The notes beneath the pieces are model-generated. The model did not search any database and was not told where the DNA came from. It saw nothing but the letters and a program-made list of their open reading frames with translations. Below, in pieces: positions 25,111 to 41,541 of a stretch of 60,000 bases of DNA; the first letter of the stretch is position 1; every line of letters begins with the position of its first letter. The stretch covers positions 22,632,001 through 22,692,000 of the forward strand of contig NC_079876.1 of NCBI RefSeq assembly GCF_029227915.1. The letters are read 5' to 3'. A program made the position numbers and the translations under genes. This DNA is from Hydractinia symbiolongicarpus. Its lineage: Eukaryota; Cnidaria; Hydrozoa; Anthoathecata; Hydractiniidae.

Positions 25111-25355
25111 AAATCGCTCCAATTATGCAGAAGTTCGTTTAATGTGTTCATAAATTTGAAAGCGTCATTACTAGCTATAAATGATTTAACAGTTTGAGGA
25201 CATCATTCCTGCTGTAATACCGTCAGTTTTTATTTTTTGCATAGCGATGTTAATGCGACTATTCAAATTAAGATGCTGATTTACTGTATAGCTTTATGAG
25301 CAAAAAATATATAATCAGTATCCGAGGCAAACTTCTGTTTATAATTTAACAGGCG
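25111..25355 (-). pseudogene. Helitron N-terminal region, stop-riddled continuation
   Basis: Immediately after an in-frame TAA (about 25354-25356) the minus-strand frame continues RLLNYKQKFASDTDYIFF and then SRINIAMQKIKTDGITAGM, both typical of the region before Rep in Helitrons. Further stops occur between this and Rep. Confidence 0.65.
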
Positions 25356-26014
25356 TTAGTTAAAGTATTTGGTCGGGAAAAGGGGTACTTTTCTTTCTGC
25401 ATGATATCCGAATTCACCTGTTGGAAATAGATAAGGGTGTGCCAGTTCTTCACAATGTTGATCAAAAATTAGTGGTATGGGAATTTTATCTTGACCCGGA
25501 GCAATAACAATACTCCCGTCATCATTATGCTCATCTGGAATTTTAGGGACAAAAGACGTTTCTTGGCATGATAAGCGGTGCTCGTTCAACGGATTTTTAC
25601 CCTCTTCCTCGTTTTCTTCAAATTTTTCTTCAGGATTAACGTTACTGGTACATTTACTTATTGATTTTACTGTACGTTCGCATACAAAATCAATTTTTAT
25701 TTCATTTTTACCTTCTTTCATTATTTCACTTTCATTATCAGATGCTAAATTAACCCAGGAATGCGGTATGTTTGCAAGACTAATTTCAGTATTTGCATAT
25801 AAAGGATTCACCACCAGCAAAGGACATCCCAAATAACAACTGGCCTTACTGATTCCAGGTAAACGTTATATTTGAAATTCAATTTCTTCTTTAATGAAAC
25901 TTGCACTACGCCATTATTCTCCATTCCTCTTGGCAAGATATTACTAATCTCATCAGCTTTCATTGAAACGTTACAGATTGACCCTTTAATTTTGGGGCAC
26001 TGACCTTTTCGCAT
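25356..26014 (-). pseudogene. DUF6570-like and Helitron N-terminal domains
   Basis: Two overlapping minus-strand segments. The upstream one (26014-25808) has KIKGSICNVSMKADEISNIL, LPRG and KKKLNFKYNVYLESVRP, matching the DUF6570-type domain found before many animal Helitron Reps. The next (25832-25356) has NPLYANTEISL, an acidic linker, then APGQDKIPIPLIF, CEELAHPYLFPTGEFGY and VPLFPTKYFN, the Helitron N-terminal signature. A one-base shift separates them near 25820. Confidence 0.75.
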
Positions 26015-26229
26015 TATTGCAATGCGTTAAAATAAAATTCTTTTGGATATAATAATCTTTTCTAAGCGTCGCAATGCACACATTGCTTCAGGGAGGTCAA
26101 ATATTTAAAGATTGTTAGATACAGCTTGCGCGGGGATTTTTTCCTTTCTAAGTTTTAAATGACATGTTGTACATATATATTCTTTACTATCAAAACTTTG
26201 TACTCCATATAGAAAATGTTCCTGTATAT

Positions 26230-26521
26230 CTTGATCGTGTTCCGTTTTCCTATCTTTGCCTATTGAGTCTTTTTGAGTTGCTTGACCCCGATCTGTTTTT
26301 TTGTATTTGGTCTTTGACACTTATGTGTTGCTCGACCCCGCTCTGTTTTTTTGTATTTGGCCATTGACTCCTTTTGAGTTGTTTGGCCCCGCTCTGTTTT
26401 TTTGTATTTGGCCATTGACTCTTTCTGAGTTGTGAGATCCCTCTCTGTTTTTTTGTATTTAGTCATTGACTCTTTCTGTCTTGTTTGACCCTGCTCTGTT
26501 TTTTATACTTGGCAGTTGACT
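26230..26521 (-). repeat. 51-bp coding minisatellite in the Helentron
   Basis: At least five copies of a 51-bp unit, coding on the minus strand for a 17-residue basic repeat of the type MAKYKKTERGQTTQKES. Units differ by point changes but stay in frame over most of the array. Similar short basic repeats precede the Rep in some Helitron proteins. The function is unknown. Confidence 0.85.
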
Positions 26522-27166
26522 TTCTTTGTTTCGCCCGACCGAAAGGATAACATAAAGTTACACCTTTTCTCGTCACTTGCTACTATCCTAAAATATTGGG
26601 TCTCAAAACACCTTCCTTGCCCAGGGGATACATATATTTCGCGTATGAAGTATTCAACCTGTTGCAACGAGTCAAATTTCCAAAGGACCAACTTGCCGCA
26701 TTCGGTTATTTGCCCTCGACCGTTTCGACTATGTGGATCGAACAAAAAAATTTGCGGATTCCCCCAAATTATAGCAAAACTTCGCCCCAATAATGCACAA
26801 CATTCCATGTCCTTTATCAGAACTTGACGAGCAATACGCATGCAGGTTAGAGCTATCAGGTGCATCTCTGATAATACGAGAACTGTTTTCTAAACCTTTT
26901 ATTAGCACAACTTCATTTTGAAGCGTTAATTGGTTTGGAAGTTGAGACATACTTAAATACTGGTTAGTGTAACCTAGGCCTGTATACAAGTTTGTTCCCT
27001 CGGAAAGAACATGATCTAGATCGCCGGTGTTCCAGATCGAGACCTTTTTAATGACTGACCAAACTATTGCAAATAGAGAATTACACATGCATTGTGTACC
27101 AATAAACGTTAGTAACCTTGGATCCCCTTGGTGAAATGATCCTTGCACTGACTTTAAAATAGTGTA
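26503..27166 (-). pseudogene. Helentron cysteine protease domain (herpes-tegument/C76-like)
   Basis: Directly after the 2A-like motif the frame reads VQGSFHQGDPRLL, GTQCMCNSLFAIV, LDHVLSEGTNLY and QLPNQLTLQNEVV. After a frameshift at about 26800-26865 it continues CCALLGRSFAIIWG, FLFDPHSRNGRG and VLWKFDSLQQVEYFIREIY. A cysteine in GTQCxxNSLFA and a histidine in FDPHSR are the positions expected for the papain-like deubiquitinase fold of tegument-type (C76) or OTU-type proteases, known as domains in some transposon proteins. Substrate and role are unknown. The frameshift makes this copy inactive. Confidence 0.6.
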
Positions 27167-27193
27167 CGGGCCAGGATTTGTTTCAATATCACC
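27167..27193 (-). other. 2A-like ribosome-skipping motif
   Basis: Codons on the minus strand read GDIETNPGP, which fits the D-x-E-x-N-P-G-P consensus of 2A peptides exactly. It is preceded by a hydrophobic stretch, AMLTLLLF, as is usual. It lies in frame between an N-terminal peptide of about 60 residues starting at 27382 and the protease domain. 2A motifs are known in some animal non-LTR elements; in a Helentron it would separate the leader peptide from the protease-Rep-helicase polyprotein. Confidence 0.85.
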
Positions 27194-29015
27194 GAATAGT
27201 AACAGTGTTAACATCGCATAGAAAAACTTTTTCAACATCATATGCTTGTGAAATCTTAAAACATAATTAATCATGATCAAATCAGCCTCACAGCGGTTTC
27301 TAACCGTCCATAGGCCCTTTGCCATGATGGGCTTCATTGTAATACCAATCGATGAACAAATCGGGACGGTATATACCAGCATGAAAACAAAGCATGATTT
27401 GCATTGCGCCGCATATCCACCACTCCAAAGAAATTTAAATCACACTACAACAGCTTCTAATAACTGACAAATAAACGTAAAACGTGTGCTGTGTTTATGT
27501 CTATATGTCTTGTATTTTGTAGTTATTTTTCTGCATAAAGTTTGAATATTATCAATGATATAACTGCCTTAAGTTATCCTTATTAAAAATCTGTCGGACG
27601 GATTTTAAAACACAAATTCTGCTTTTAGGACAATCTTCCAACGTAAAAGCATCCTTCAAAAAGGTTTCTTTTGATTAATCTACCTGGGAATATGTAATAT
27701 CACTGATAATTTCTGTCGGACGGACGTTTGCTATTTGGGTAGTTCTAAATGAAATTATTTTACCTTCAGGTGAAAGAAATGGATGAATATTAATGGTTTA
27801 TTTGGGTTTTGGCGGTGACAAAACACTTAGTTCTATTCCATAAGATATTCTCACTTTGATTTTCTGTAGGACGGACGAAAATCAAATTCGGTGTATCATA
27901 TAAAAACTGTAACAGAATGTCAAAATTAATTTCAAAACAACATATTTATTTCTAGTTATCATCAACGCACCATTTTAAGACCTAGGAAGAACTTAATAAC
28001 ACCGAATGACAATTTGTATAAACGTCTGTCCGACAAATAAAATAGATCACCGCACGCTAAAAAATTTCCTGTGTGAAGTTGTTGAGACATTTAAAAGATA
28101 AATAAATTTTTGATTCTGATTCGTCAATGTTCATATTTTGGAGAAAAAATCTTAGAATATCGCAATTTCAAAATAAGAGTTTCAACAGTAATGTTACAAA
28201 TTAAAAAATAGACCCTAACATGCCTATACGTGTCTAAATATGAATACTCAAAACTATTATTAAATCTACTATATCAGAGGGCTATTAAATACTGTTTAAT
28301 ACACTTTAAAAAGTAACGAAAATTTATATGACAATTATCAGATATTTCAAATCTTATATGATAAAATTGAATCAGTAACAAATCGAATGCAAAAATAACA
28401 AGAAGCCCAGCTGTGAATAAAATTAAATGTTGCCGCATTTTTTGAGTACATAGTTGTTCCACAAAGTCCTTTTTAAGAGCAACAATATATTTCATACGCT
28501 AATACCATCTGCGTTTGACAGCACATTTTAAAACATTGAAAGTGAAACAAACAAACTTTTTTATAAAAGATAAAGATTTTAAGGACTAAGTGTTAAAACA
28601 AAGTGACTTATAAAGAGAGTTAACTTCTTCTAAAATTTAACGCTATAAAAACTATTTGTTGAGAAACAAAAATTAGAAGAGTAAGATGATAAGTCTGCTT
28701 TATCGAGAGTTGCAAGAAATGCTGGACGGATAGGATTTGGAAATCAAACAATTATCCCTCGCAAAGCGCGCACAAATTGAATTTATTACATTAGTTTATT
28801 CCTTTTACACAAAAGAAAATTATGCAGAGAAGGGTATCTTGTATCAAATTAGTAGCTGATTTACATATAAAAAGTAAGGATATAATAAAAATTAAAAAAA
28901 AAAACATGCTTGTGTGACGGTGAATTTATTTACTGGGAATAAATACACAATGAAAATAACATAAATTAAATAATATCTATAAAAGTTGAACAAATCGTAG
29001 CCAGTGCTGTTTTCT

Positions 29016-29185
29016 TAAAGGTCGGTTTTCATTAAAGACAATAACTGTTGTAGAGATAGAAAAATTGTTTTCTACAACACTTGTCATCTCGTGTCGTTTT
29101 GTTGTCCAACATTTGTTCCCAATAAGGTCGAAACAGCCACTGTTGCACACAACAATTATTGTTAATAGAAACTGACCTTTATAAA
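29016..29185. repeat. MITE-like imperfect inverted repeat
   Basis: Arms of about 35-40 bases: the left arm contains aaaggtcggttttcattaa, and the right arm is its approximate reverse complement ending in actgacctttat. The interior has gttgtaga / tctacaac as an inner palindrome. It looks like a short nonautonomous DNA transposon of about 165 bp. No target duplication was confirmed. Confidence 0.45.
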
Positions 29186-29706
29186 AAGAAACGTGTCTTG
29201 ATGTTTTAAAACATTTTTTTAAAACCCTAACATGCAACGACTGCATTCCTACTTAGCATGATTGTTTGAAATATTTAACACGGTTTGTGCTGGGAGGAGC
29301 AGCTGATTCAGGTCGCACTGTTTAACGTTTTCCATAATTTTTTATGTGTTTCTGGTTACATTTGTTATGTTTCACCACATTGTTACTTGAGGCAAGGACA
29401 ACGCGTATGGTAAATTTCATGTCAAATAAACAACAACTTTAGAAATAACAGAGGTGGTGCTGGAGGGAGGGGGAAGGAGGGAGGGAGGGGGAAGGAGGGA
29501 GGGTGGGGGAAGGAGAAGGGGCAAATCAACCATTAAATAGCCCAGCAGGAAAAGCGCTAATAAGAAGTATCATCCAAAAATCAAAGAAAATAGACTCCTA
29601 AATTAAGAATGTGAAAAAAAAGAAAAATCAATCATGAACTCGAGAACCATTACAAAAAAGACATTTTCAATGAAAAAGCCGAATTTTAGTACTTCCGTTA
29701 AGCAAC

Positions 29707-29766
29707 TTTACATTATCAGATTTTGTCTGACAGATTTACCTAATCGACAAAATCTGATAGTGTAAA
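29707..29766. repeat. 21-bp hairpin palindrome
   Basis: Arms 29707-29727 and 29746-29766 are reverse complements with one mismatch in 21, around an 18-base loop. The core is cagattttgtc / gacaaaatctg. Confidence 0.85.
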
Positions 29767-29970
29767 CAGAAAATTTGAAGCTTTTTTGTGTTGAAATTGT
29801 CGTCAGAAACAATCTAAAAAGTTGAAAAATTTGAACTTTTCAGATTTTGATCTTTAAAAAAATTTCAAGAATGCAAAGAATTTCCAGTCGCATCAAAAGC
29901 AAAAGTGCTAATTAACTATCAGAATTTAAGATCCTGGTTTTTTATGGATTCCATAGAACTCAAGCCTACA

Positions 29971-35412
<5,442 letters not shown>

Positions 35413-35816
35413 CTAAAAACGAATAAGAAATGCAATGCAATGTTGCTAATCCCTGTACATACTAAGGGGCTATTCAATGATTACGTGAAACCCAAATTCG
35501 CCATTTTTTACCACCCCACCCCTTGTAACGCATCGTAACAAATATAGTAACAACAACAACAAAACACTATAAAACACTCTGCTTCTCAATAAAGAAAAAG
35601 CTAGGTTTGTTAGGTTTGTGGAAAATTGCACACCCAAAATTGTTCTTGCACTTGGCATTTATTTGCACGTGTGATATTGGTTTTACACATAAAAACAGCA
35701 TACTCAATTCTGTTTTAAGCGTTAGTGGAGGCGTAAAAGAGCGACCGCTAGGCTAGAATAACAAGACTGCACTCCTGATGATGCCTTTTTTAGATTTTGC
35801 TGTGATGCATTATAGG
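35413..35816. other. Upstream flank of the YIPF-like gene
   Basis: No gene confirmed. At about 35464-35535 the plus strand has aggggctattcaatgattac followed by gtgaaa, resembling the terminal repeat of some short DNA transposons, but I found no partner. The first exon of the YIPF-like gene may lie here or further upstream. Confidence 0.3.
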
Positions 35817-35995
35817 CAAGTGAACGTTACCATAGCCCTGGGTTAACTGGAAAGATGGCACCCTACGAGGGACATTGGATGTTGCAGGCAGTTGTTGGTA
35901 GAGCACAGACCCTAATTGGGTCTGCATAACTCAAAATGAACATTAAGCACCCTAGGACTTGATATTTGTGAAGCTAGCCATGTAAAATATATACA
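35817..35995 (+). mobile_element. SINE fragment (5'-truncated, internally deleted)
   Basis: Matches the body of the SINE at 43728-44074: tgaacgttaccatagccc, gatgttgcaggcagttgtt, gggtctgcataactcaaaat and the 3' part agctagccatgtaaaatat. It lacks the tRNA-related head, and the segment of about 55 bases before the 3' part is missing. Confidence 0.8.
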
Positions 35996-37074
35996 TCTTT
36001 TTTTAACATTTTTAATTGCCATAGTGTGGCCATTCTCAGCTAGTCAAATGTGAAAATTTGTAGTTGGAAAAAAATCTTTCACACTGTTGGTGTAAATGCC
36101 ACCATTATATACAAAAATTGTCTTTTCTTTTGTCATATCCAAGTCCTAGGATCCCATATGGAGTGAGCTTGTGGATACTGCAAAAATTCGTGCTATTACT
36201 AAACACTTAGTAAGTTGTTATGTGGGAGTCACTGGAATAACAATTGGATTTTCTTTTTTCTTAAAATTGTGCAACTACTTTAAGCACATGTTTCAAATAT
36301 TTTATGTTCGCATAAAAATAATTTATGTTTTAATTGATTTTAAAAGTATTTCATGTTATCTTCATACATTTTACTTAAAAATCAGTAAAAACAAGTTTTT
36401 AAAATAAGCAAAAGTTTCTCAGAAATCATCACAATTGCACGAAAATATTTTCATATAAAAAGCTAAAATTGAATTCCACCCAAATTGGAAACTTATATAA
36501 ATGTTTATTTACAGAGTTTATTTACGTTTCATGGGTATTAAAAGCATAAAAATGCAACAAAAAGCATAAAAATGCAACAAAACAAACAAACAAACAACAA
36601 AATCAACAAAAAATAAAAATTGACCCTGAAACTTTAGATCTTTGCTATCACCAACAGGATTCAAAATTTCTTCATCACTTTCTTCATCATCTAGAAGCTA
36701 AAAAAACAGTTATTTCTATTTTTTAACAAAATCTGGTGTCTGAATATTTAAATAATTGCCAAATATTGTGATTGCTTATTTTTTTATAGTTTTTAAAATA
36801 TAAACAATTAAAAGCAAAAAAAAGTAGAAAACAATGTCAAAATTTATATAATTTATATATCCTGTCAACAACAAGTGTGTACTCAAAATTAGGAGCAAGT
36901 TGGGAGAGATATTAAGAGCTTATTTAGGATGAATCAAGATTTGGAAAGGCCACTAAATTGATTAATTTACGATCAAAAATGAAGTTAAACATTATGGTGT
37001 TTCCAGTGTAATATATTTTTAAAAATAACTTTCCACAACTTTAGCTAAAATAAAAACACAGTTTACAAGCGCGA
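35996..37074. other. AT-rich non-coding stretch
   Basis: No confirmed gene. On the minus strand at about 36650-36705 a short acidic stretch (DDEESDEEILNP then GDSKDLKF) follows a TTCTAG acceptor-like site; it could be an exon of an unrecognised gene or of the YIPF-like gene's N-terminus. At 36540-36600 there is a small duplication of the type aaagcataaaaatgcaacaa. Confidence 0.35.
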
Positions 37075-37620
37075 GGAAGCTGGGCCTATTGTAAAAAAAA
37101 TGAAGAAACAGGTCTTGTTGTTTGGCGCACCAAACATTTTTCACTCTGATAACGGACGTAAATTTGTAGACGCTTCTATAAAAAAAACTTGTTCATGATG
37201 TGCTAGGGCAAATACTGATAATCCAGGACCAGCCAAGACATCCACAAAGCCAAGGCATGAAGCAGGCTTACATTAATGTTGAATCAACGATTGCTGCTCG
37301 AATGGCACAATTATCCACAAATAAATCAAGATGGAGTACATGGTTGCCACAAATTTTCTGTAGGAGGCATTTAAAATCTGTTTTTACTAAAATCGATACT
37401 ACGTTTTTTCAAAACAATATATAAATATATGTATTTATAAATTATTTAGACACTATAAACAGCCAAAAATACAGTGTCACTGGTGTTACACCATACAAAC
37501 TGGTCTTTGGTCAACCACCAAGAACAACAATAGTACCCATGGTTCCAGCACAATCAATTCTTATCACTTTACCAGCACTTGATAATGACAACAGCATTGA
37601 TTTTTTTCCTTGCCCTTAAG
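37075..37620 (+). pseudogene. Retroelement/Ginger-type integrase core fragment
   Basis: The plus strand shows GAPNIFHSDNGRKFVDASI (about 37120-37180). After a frameshift in the A-run near 37180 come DQPRHPQSQGMKQAYINVES (about 37225-37285) and MAQLSTNKSRWSTWLPQIF, and later VTGVTPYKLVFGQPPRTT (about 37480-37535). SDNG and PRHPQSQG are signatures of rve-type integrases, as in Gypsy, Ginger and KRBA2-like proteins. The first catalytic aspartate region is not seen, and stops interrupt the reading. A pseudogene of a transposon integrase. Confidence 0.65.
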
Positions 37621-39289
37621 AGAGCAGAATAAACATTTCACCTCAGGGGTTTCAAGTATGTGCACTTTTCTAAGTTATAAAACATCTCATTTCATGCATA
37701 TGGAATATGTAGATTTATCTTATAGCAGGTGCTGATGACAAAGAAATGATTGGAATACCTTTTACACGCGAAACATCGCATCAAGTGATGCGTCATGTGT
37801 GGAAGGGAAATTTCTATATTTTTGTAAAATAATTCACAAATTAGTAGAATCGCCACCTATCATTATTTAAATTTTATCTTAGTTGATCAACAGATTAGAA
37901 GAAATAAAAAAATTAATGTCTTTTTAATGTCATTTAAACCAATATGTTTACTCGAATTCTATTAACAAATCTACTTTACTCTTAATAACATGCATGCAAA
38001 ATTGAATGGTATTCAATCAGAGTTACTTTAAATCAGTCTATTGTTATTAGCCTTACCTGCTACTTAACCCTCTGGTAATGTTTTTAAGGCATTATCTCTT
38101 CGACAATTTAGTCGTTTGGAAAACAATGAAATATTATGGCATCAAACCTGAAACATATGCATATCAGGATGTACACAAAAAGTTGTAGCACACGTGAATA
38201 TCTGCATGAATCTACAAAGTTCTATTACATGTAATCTTATGTACTTTAACGCCAAAATATTAATGGGCAAGAAATCAGTTTATGAAAATTGCAAATTTAA
38301 TTTCTGCAAGATCATTCTTAGAATAAATGGTACTGCCAGTTTCTGTAAGAACAAAAGCCTTAAATGTAGTATTGATAAATTGCAATTTTTTTTAGAAAAA
38401 AGATTTGACCACCCTTTAAACTTTTGGCAGTAAATAGGCGAAGTTACCTTCTTAAATACTTGCATAGTTGACACATGGTTCAATTGGCGCTGGATAATTA
38501 TTCTTCATTGGTAGACAACAAGAAAATGTCCGAAAAACTGAAACAATTGTTTAATTTTATATCATCTGCTGATTATAATGCAGCAAGAATGTATGTTGTA
38601 AAGTCCAACAACTTAACCTAAATAGTGCCGTCAACATCACATTATACAGAACTGCACTCCCAATCTTGTGCATACCATCAACTCACACCGCGACAGTATG
38701 TACTGTTCAGCTGTTCCCAGAACTGTGAACCAATGTGAATATCCGTCTATCAATTTTGAATGTCATGAAAACGAGGAATGGATTTTCCCAGATGTTTTCA
38801 AGATCACGTATACAATAACGGTTTAATACAAACGGAATTAGTAAATGTCAAACGTTTTTCTGTGATCTCCTGTATGAAAAGTTGCAAAAAAAGGAAGCTA
38901 TGGTTTTCACAAGAAACAACACAACAAGATACACTGTTTATAATTTGTCAACAACACGAATAAAAGAAGGGCAGGGTTCAGGTTATAGTATACTTTATCG
39001 GTTATGCTTTATAAATATTCCTTTAAAGTAAAAGAGAAAACAACCATAAAAAATGTATGAAAACTTTTAATATTTTTGTTCATCTAGAACAAATACTTCA
39101 TGTTGCAATGATGTAGCAACTGAATTAATGCTAGAATGCCAACGTTATTACCTGTTAACGTACACACTGCAACATAGGATAGTAGAATAGACTACGCTTC
39201 CAAAAAATTAACAGTAGAAGTTACTAAGTATTTAATTACTTTTAAAACCCATCTTTTGGTTTATATACCAGCCTTTCCTTATTGGCTTC
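37621..39289. other. AT-rich region with unassigned coding-like remnants
   Basis: Nothing firmly supported. Around 38690-38820 the plus strand has a stretch reading NQCEYPSINFECHENEEW followed by IFPDVF that looks protein-like and may belong with the exon at 39291-39454, but I cannot name it. Confidence 0.3.
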
Positions 39290-39290
39290 A

Positions 39291-39454
39291 GCACTCTCCA
39301 GCACACAACATTTTGTTGTGATGTTTTACCAAGATGACCAGTGGTATATTTACGATGGTTTGCGAGAGCCAGTCATCAAAATATCATTTGAAAAGGGCTT
39401 TAAACGATATACCGTCCAACACATTGTGTGTATAGTAAATACCAATGACTTTTA
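39291..39454 (+). CDS. Possible exon of a ubiquitin-protease-like domain
   Basis: The plus strand reads ALSSTQHFVVMFYQDDQWYI, followed by YDGLREPVIKIS and FKRYTVQHIVCIVNTNDF with a stop at 39454. A histidine followed by a beta-strand and WYIYDG resembles the last catalytic segment of C19-type (USP) proteases, which occur in host genes and in some transposon proteins. No cysteine-box partner was found nearby. The intron structure is unclear, so this may be a remnant. Confidence 0.35.
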
Positions 39455-40267
39455 AAATTTTTATAAAAGTTTTTGTAATTACGACTTTTTAAATTATTTT
39501 TCAGTACTTGCAAACAGCTTTGATATTTCAAATTTACAAAGGCATGAAGAAATGAAAGATGAGACACATTCATGAGAGTGGATTAAAATCATGTTTGCAT
39601 AAATACAACTTGAATAAAAACAGACAATATTATATTTTTTTAATAATAGGAAATAACTAATGATATGTAAACAACATGCAATGTATGTTTAAGAACTTAT
39701 TTACTTAATTTACCTATGGCAAACAATAAAGTTAATTGTGTATGAAAGAGCTTGGAAGGTTGTCTAAGAATTTGAACATTTTTTTTCAGGTACAAAACTA
39801 CAACGAAGTAGAACTGTTTGAAAGACATAAGAAATCGAAAAAGTAAAAAAGCTAAAAAGTAGTATGCATATTATTTCATGTAGAATGCAAGAATGGAGTA
39901 TTAACAGAAACAGTGACCACGCCTAATTTTTTTAAAGAGCAAGAAATTGGTATAGAAAGTAAGAATTTTGAAACTGTGCACCTGAAGGAAAAAAATGCCT
40001 CCAAGTGTGTGCAAAATGCCTAATAAAAATTTCAAATGGACACAGATATGTTTAAATAGCAGAATTAAAATTGTGAAGCAGTAACCTATTGTTTGCTTAT
40101 ACATCTAAAATAAATTTTTATGCCGGATTGATAAAAAAATTGGCAAACGAGACATAGGTAAAATGCGAAATAAACAATTCACAATATGCCTCCTTGTCTC
40201 AAAAATGTAGAACATAAGTCTGTGAATACAAGGCAAAAGAAACTCTACGTTTTGCTCAGGCTAATTG
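39455..40267. other. AT-rich non-coding region
   Basis: No supported gene. A short plus-strand segment after tttttttcag at 39781-39790 (tacaaaactacaacgaagta) has an acceptor-like start and could be a final small exon of the protease-like remnant. Confidence 0.35.
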
Positions 40268-40545
40268 TGGTGACAGAAGTACAGTTTTGTGGTTAGTATA
40301 CATTAGGCAGAGGCACAGTATTGTGGTTAGTATACATTAGGTTCACCTTAGTCATTGAGAATGTCATGTAGAGCGTTGCACAGTGGGGGGTGGTTTCTAC
40401 CTATAAGCCTGATCTTAAAGGTTGCTAGGGATATTAGTCTCACTTGCCTGTGAAGGAACTGGACCCTACCCAGATCTTGATTATTAAAGGTTGCATATAA
40501 AACCCCAATAACCCACACTGCACAAGTTCTTCATACAGCTTAAGT
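40268..40545 (+). repeat. 5' terminal repeat of the DIRS-like element
   Basis: Matches 57515-57720 in order: tgtggttagtatacattagg, ggtggtttctacc, cctgatcttaaaggttg, cccagatcttgattatta and the closing acccacactg. The opening phrase tgtggttagtatacattagg is itself duplicated (40288 and 40322). Confidence 0.65.
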
Positions 40546-40635
40546 TAATTTTAATTCCACCACAAGGACACAAACACACAGCCCTCACCTTTTGCTGGCC
40601 AACAACCTCAGTCGTCATTTCCCTCTTGTGTCTCG

Positions 40636-41541
40636 GTGGCCAGTTCGCTAGAACAACAATCCAATTATAATGGCAACCCCATTGTGATTCTTCATGAAGG
40701 AGAAACTGGGAATGTTGCTGAGCGCGAGACCACTGTTGATGCTGTGCATACTAATTTATCCTCTACTCCTGTACCCAAAAGGGTATTAGAAATAATTAAG
40801 AAGTGTGAGTATGTTAACTTCAACCTGCTTCTTCCTCCCACGCTTAATGCCCCTCTGGCCTCATCTATTCCGATGGACAACATTGGGAGTATGATCTGAA
40901 CGTAAAAATGATGGATGGTTGTCTCAGTGTCTTCCTCGCAAGAAAGACCATGGATAAAGTCTAGCGTGAAGGATTTTAAGTCTTGGTGCTTAGCATGGAG
41001 CAATTACCTCAGGTGTGTGTTGTCTTTTTTTCAGCATCTCAGCCACGAGATGATTACCTACCAGACTTTGGTAACTCAGCTTGCCAATCAATACGCGTTT
41101 TTGGCGGTTTAAGCATTTGACCACCTCCATTGCATGCACATGGCTAATGATCCATCGCGTTGATGGGACGTCATAGATGACCTTTTGTTCAATCAGCACC
41201 TGCGCGGGACCCCATTGCTTACTCCAACATCATCCTCCCAATCCTCTGCCTCTCGCCTGCAGGATGTTTCCTGTTTTTCTTGTTTCAAGAAAGGGCACTT
41301 TGCACCAACTTGTTCAAACCGGTTGATAAGTGGATTTTTAAATCGGTTTCGGAATGCCCCCCTCTCCAGTCAAAGCCCTTCGTTAAACCGCCAACACGGT
41401 TTAACGAAGGGCTTTGCCGCAGCAGGCCTTGCCAGTAATCCCACAAGTGCTTTCGCTGCTACCAAAAACACCCAGTCATCAATGCTCACCCAGGGTCCCT
41501 TGACAAGGTTCCCAATAAATTTTTCATGGTTAAATGTTTAG
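40636..41541 (+). pseudogene. DIRS/Ngaro-like gag-type region
   Basis: Opens with a segment containing VPKRVLEIIKKCEYVNFN and LLLPPTLNAP, typical of the start of Ngaro-like gag proteins. After stops it continues KDFKSWCLAWSNYLR, LSHEMITYQTLVTQLANQY and DDLLFNQHLRG. A zinc knuckle, CFSCFKKGHFAPTC, is coded at about 41266-41310. The stop at about 40897 and the gap to 40915 break the frame. This protein would bind the element's RNA. Confidence 0.65.

Larger units (their letters stand above)
21190..27382 (-). mobile_element. Helentron (Helitron-like element with endonuclease), decayed
   Basis: On the minus strand, recognisable parts run in this order: N-terminal peptide and 2A-like motif, cysteine protease, 51-bp-repeat linker, DUF6570-like region, Helitron N-terminal region, Rep nuclease with HUH-type motif and two tyrosines, Pif1-type helicase, and a C-terminal AP-type endonuclease. 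Rep plus Pif1 defines the Helitron group, and the C-terminal endonuclease marks the Helentron/Helitron2 branch. Frameshifts and stops are scattered throughout, so the copy is inactive. The element's DNA ends were not identified; the coordinates cover only the coding remnant. Confidence 0.8.
27383..29970. other. Non-coding region with short palindromes and repeats
   Basis: No supported gene. Noted inside: four occurrences of the TGTCGGACGGA type or its complement (27590, 27714, 27866, 28024); an imperfect inverted repeat at 29016-29185; a purine tract of GGA/GGGA units at about 29451-29516; and a near-perfect hairpin at 29707-29766. The rest is AT-rich. Confidence 0.5.

Noticed and set aside
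29451-29516. GGA-rich purine tract as a regulatory element or triplex site
   Set aside because: It is a simple-sequence tract with no positional support; noted only as low complexity.
35464-35535. Terminal repeat of a short DNA transposon (aggggctattcaatgattac)
   Set aside because: It resembles known termini, but no inverted partner was found within a few kilobases.
36650-36705. Acidic minus-strand exon of the YIPF-like gene
   Set aside because: The acceptor is plausible, but no good donor or phase link to the exon at 35412 could be shown.
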